Below are positions 7,201-7,398 of a stretch of DNA of 7,398 nt, in pieces (positions within the stretch are counted from its first letter, which is position 1; each line of letters opens with the position of its first letter). Source of the stretch: an uncultured Clostridium sp. (GTDB lineage: Bacteria; Bacillota; Clostridia; Peptostreptococcales; Peptostreptococcaceae); the NCBI GenBank assembly GCA_900550335.1, contig URRU01000083.1, forward strand, positions 1-7,398, given 5' to 3'. Position numbers and translations under genes: made by a program. Below the pieces are notes generated by a model. That model saw only the letters and a program-made list of their open reading frames with translations. It searched no databases and was not told the origin of the DNA.

Positions 7201-7290
7201 ATATAGTATCTTGGCTAGTATTACAGCAAAAACAACAAGGATTATTTTTTTTATCATATCTAGCCTTGGTATATTTTTCTTTTCTTCCAT
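4273..7290 (-). CDS. mrdA: Class B penicillin-binding protein 2 (elongasome DD-transpeptidase)
   Basis: 1005 residues, far longer than E. coli PBP2 (633). It cross-links peptidoglycan outside the membrane, paired with RodA. Parts: a short cytoplasmic N-terminus and one membrane anchor (about 12-34); the class B motif APRGEIRDRYGRLLAG (55-70); an enlarged pedestal region to about 375; and the transpeptidase domain from about 376. Catalytic motifs are S492-x-x-K495 (GSAFK), S550-C551-N552 and K796-T797-G798. D515, D528, H533/H538 and C551 resemble the zinc ligands described for other PBP2 proteins. Two charged, helix-prone insertions sit in the transpeptidase domain (about 603-690 and 803-915), before WGTGDTFNLSIGQG and TFTWSVAFAPADNPEIAVV respectively. 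The C-terminus is a Glu/Lys/Gln-rich tail (968-1005). CGT and CGG arginine codons at the NHGR repeat contrast with general AGA use. The ATG (7288-7290) has GGAAAG 4 nt upstream. mrdA versus another class B PBP (SpoVD, PBP3) rests mainly on the neighbourhood with rodA. Confidence 0.9.
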   Translation of the reverse strand: MEEKKNIPRLDMIKKIILVVFAVILAKILYLTTVKYQHYTELAQNKTYKNLTIEAPRGEIRDRYGRLLAGNKNQFAVKISGDSLNKQDKDEDSNTSSNEIALKLINLLEKNGEEYIDEFPIYVEHGKYFYTYDKEINDYKKENRIPLKYNAKQTFYKIVDDLIANRTLDSKDRELDPVDLQSKLNEKGYYPPILVSKWLFTAQRDKYDWLESYDIDKTATAREAFLSLRNNEKLNIDKGLSDTEARKIMLVKDLVKSQGYSQYSPVTVAKNVKENTIAQIEENSINLPGVSVDSQPVRYYPNKELASHVLGYLGKISSVKVDEYLEKGYNKDDMVGLSGIEKYYENQLKGEDGYKQVQVDAFGRISGEIDSKEPVSGDTVYLSFDLELQKVAQEALTQVVKKAQSGATLKSKLGDVSASAVPKAKSGAIIAIDVKTGDTLAMASYPDFDPNKFANGISEEDYKALQPENQNDTLAPNALINLATHGAFQPGSAFKMVTGMAALESGLNPNYTINDPGVIKFGAKTFGDYVWNHGRGNHGRTNLYKAIQESCNIYFFTLGTGKNWMLNKDLGIDMGAEKILKYAKMFGFDKKVGLDDEIGESAGKVPNTEDKLKAVQSMLRSDIDKKMANSFSDITRAKNREEYEKRIDEIVSWAAEKETPGRVEAMKRLKELKVKEDQIEPIADLVVYSYFNSAQWGTGDTFNLSIGQGENAYTPAQVARYVAAIANGGYLVDISVVDKIVSSDYSSVTVDENKKEKINFKNPESLKELTKGMKLVATKGTGAKVMSSFPIPVAAKTGSAEMTGKIPTANEYQYLKSHASSYGIDIKKAEKLANQLKAKKERELSEAKRKELKEKLKDESLTDEEKEDIEKQLAGKIEVKLENTDKVNAQYLRKAMKELKTDLTDEQIDRFKDDYGTFTWSVAFAPADNPEIAVVCVIPQGDSSIYSMFPVREVLGQYFGLLDNNGQLTEEQKKNMTKEQEKQYQEKKAQEESEKQVNYGVKPRN

Positions 7291-7352
7291 CTTGCTTTCC
7301 GCCGTCCTTTCCTATAAGAAGGTATATTCCCGCCTATCTTAACAATTACGGT
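7291..7352 (-). promoter_or_regulatory. mrdA 5' leader and ribosome binding region
   Basis: The probable untranslated leader. Adjacent to the ATG it is purine-rich: two GGAAAG stretches flank GACGGC, the nearer (7295-7300) ending 4 nt before the start. I see no convincing riboswitch, attenuator or terminator in it. Confidence 0.5.
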
Positions 7353-7381
7353 ATTATAATTGATTCGTCCCTAATTGTCAA
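7353..7381 (-). promoter_or_regulatory. Consensus sigma-A promoter of the mrdA-minCDE-rodA operon
   Basis: On the minus strand TTGACA (7376-7381) and TATAAT (7353-7358) are separated by exactly 17 bp, a perfect match to the housekeeping promoter consensus. The expected transcription start is near 7346, giving a leader of about 55 nt before the mrdA ATG. CAATTA hexamers overlap it: minus-strand CAATTA at 7372-7377 and 7357-7362, and an inverted copy, TAATTG, at 7343-7348. A repressor site is conceivable but not shown. Upstream genes, possibly mreBCD, lie outside the window. Confidence 0.9.
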
Positions 7382-7398
7382 GCTGTAATACACTATGT

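Noticed and set aside
7291..7352. Riboswitch or shared regulatory element from the GGACGGYG string in both the mrdA and rodA leaders
   Set aside because: The shared string is short and sits in the Shine-Dalgarno region, where purine-rich similarity is expected; the mrdA leader is too short and unstructured for a known riboswitch.
1..7398. CRISPR array, insertion sequence, tRNA/rRNA, phage or defence genes
   Set aside because: No regularly spaced repeats, transposase motifs, RNA genes or accessory genes seen; all long frames are accounted for by conserved housekeeping genes.

Overview
The window reads as ordinary chromosome of a low-GC, anaerobic Gram-positive bacterium of the Clostridia. The DNA is AT-rich, isoleucine is often ATA and arginine mostly AGA, and ribosome binding sites are strong. 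The gene set combines an oxygen/NO-scavenging flavodiiron protein with an elongasome-plus-Min cluster. From memory, the order flavodiiron protein / rodA-minE-minD-minC-PBP2 resembles Clostridioides difficile and other Peptostreptococcaceae. I cannot confirm the species from this sequence.

Layout: positions 1-1041 (+) hold a flavodiiron protein gene whose 5' end lies outside the window. Positions 1058-1095 hold a symmetric hairpin that can terminate transcription from both sides. Everything to the right is on the minus strand and is read right to left as one apparent operon: mrdA (PBP2, 7290-4273), minC (4231-3404), minD (3381-2590), minE (2566-2285) and rodA (2231-1098). Gaps are only 22-53 bp, with no internal terminator seen. 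A textbook sigma-A promoter (TTGACA, 17 bp, TATAAT) lies upstream of mrdA at 7353-7381. No gene-free stretch exceeds 300 bp; the longest is the 108-bp leader/promoter region at the right edge.

Functionally, PBP2 (transpeptidase) and RodA (SEDS glycan polymerase) are the expected enzyme pair for side-wall peptidoglycan synthesis. MinC, MinD and MinE place the division septum by inhibiting FtsZ away from midcell. One promoter would therefore co-express cell elongation and division-site selection. MinE with its MinD-binding helix suggests a dynamic, E. coli-type Min system.

I found no previously undescribed system. The points most worth a second look are a perfect 15-bp inverted repeat inside the minC coding region, two large charged insertions in the PBP2 transpeptidase domain, a probable zinc site in PBP2 that includes the cysteine of its SCN motif, non-ATG starts in three of the five operon genes, and repeated CAATTA hexamers over the mrdA promoter.
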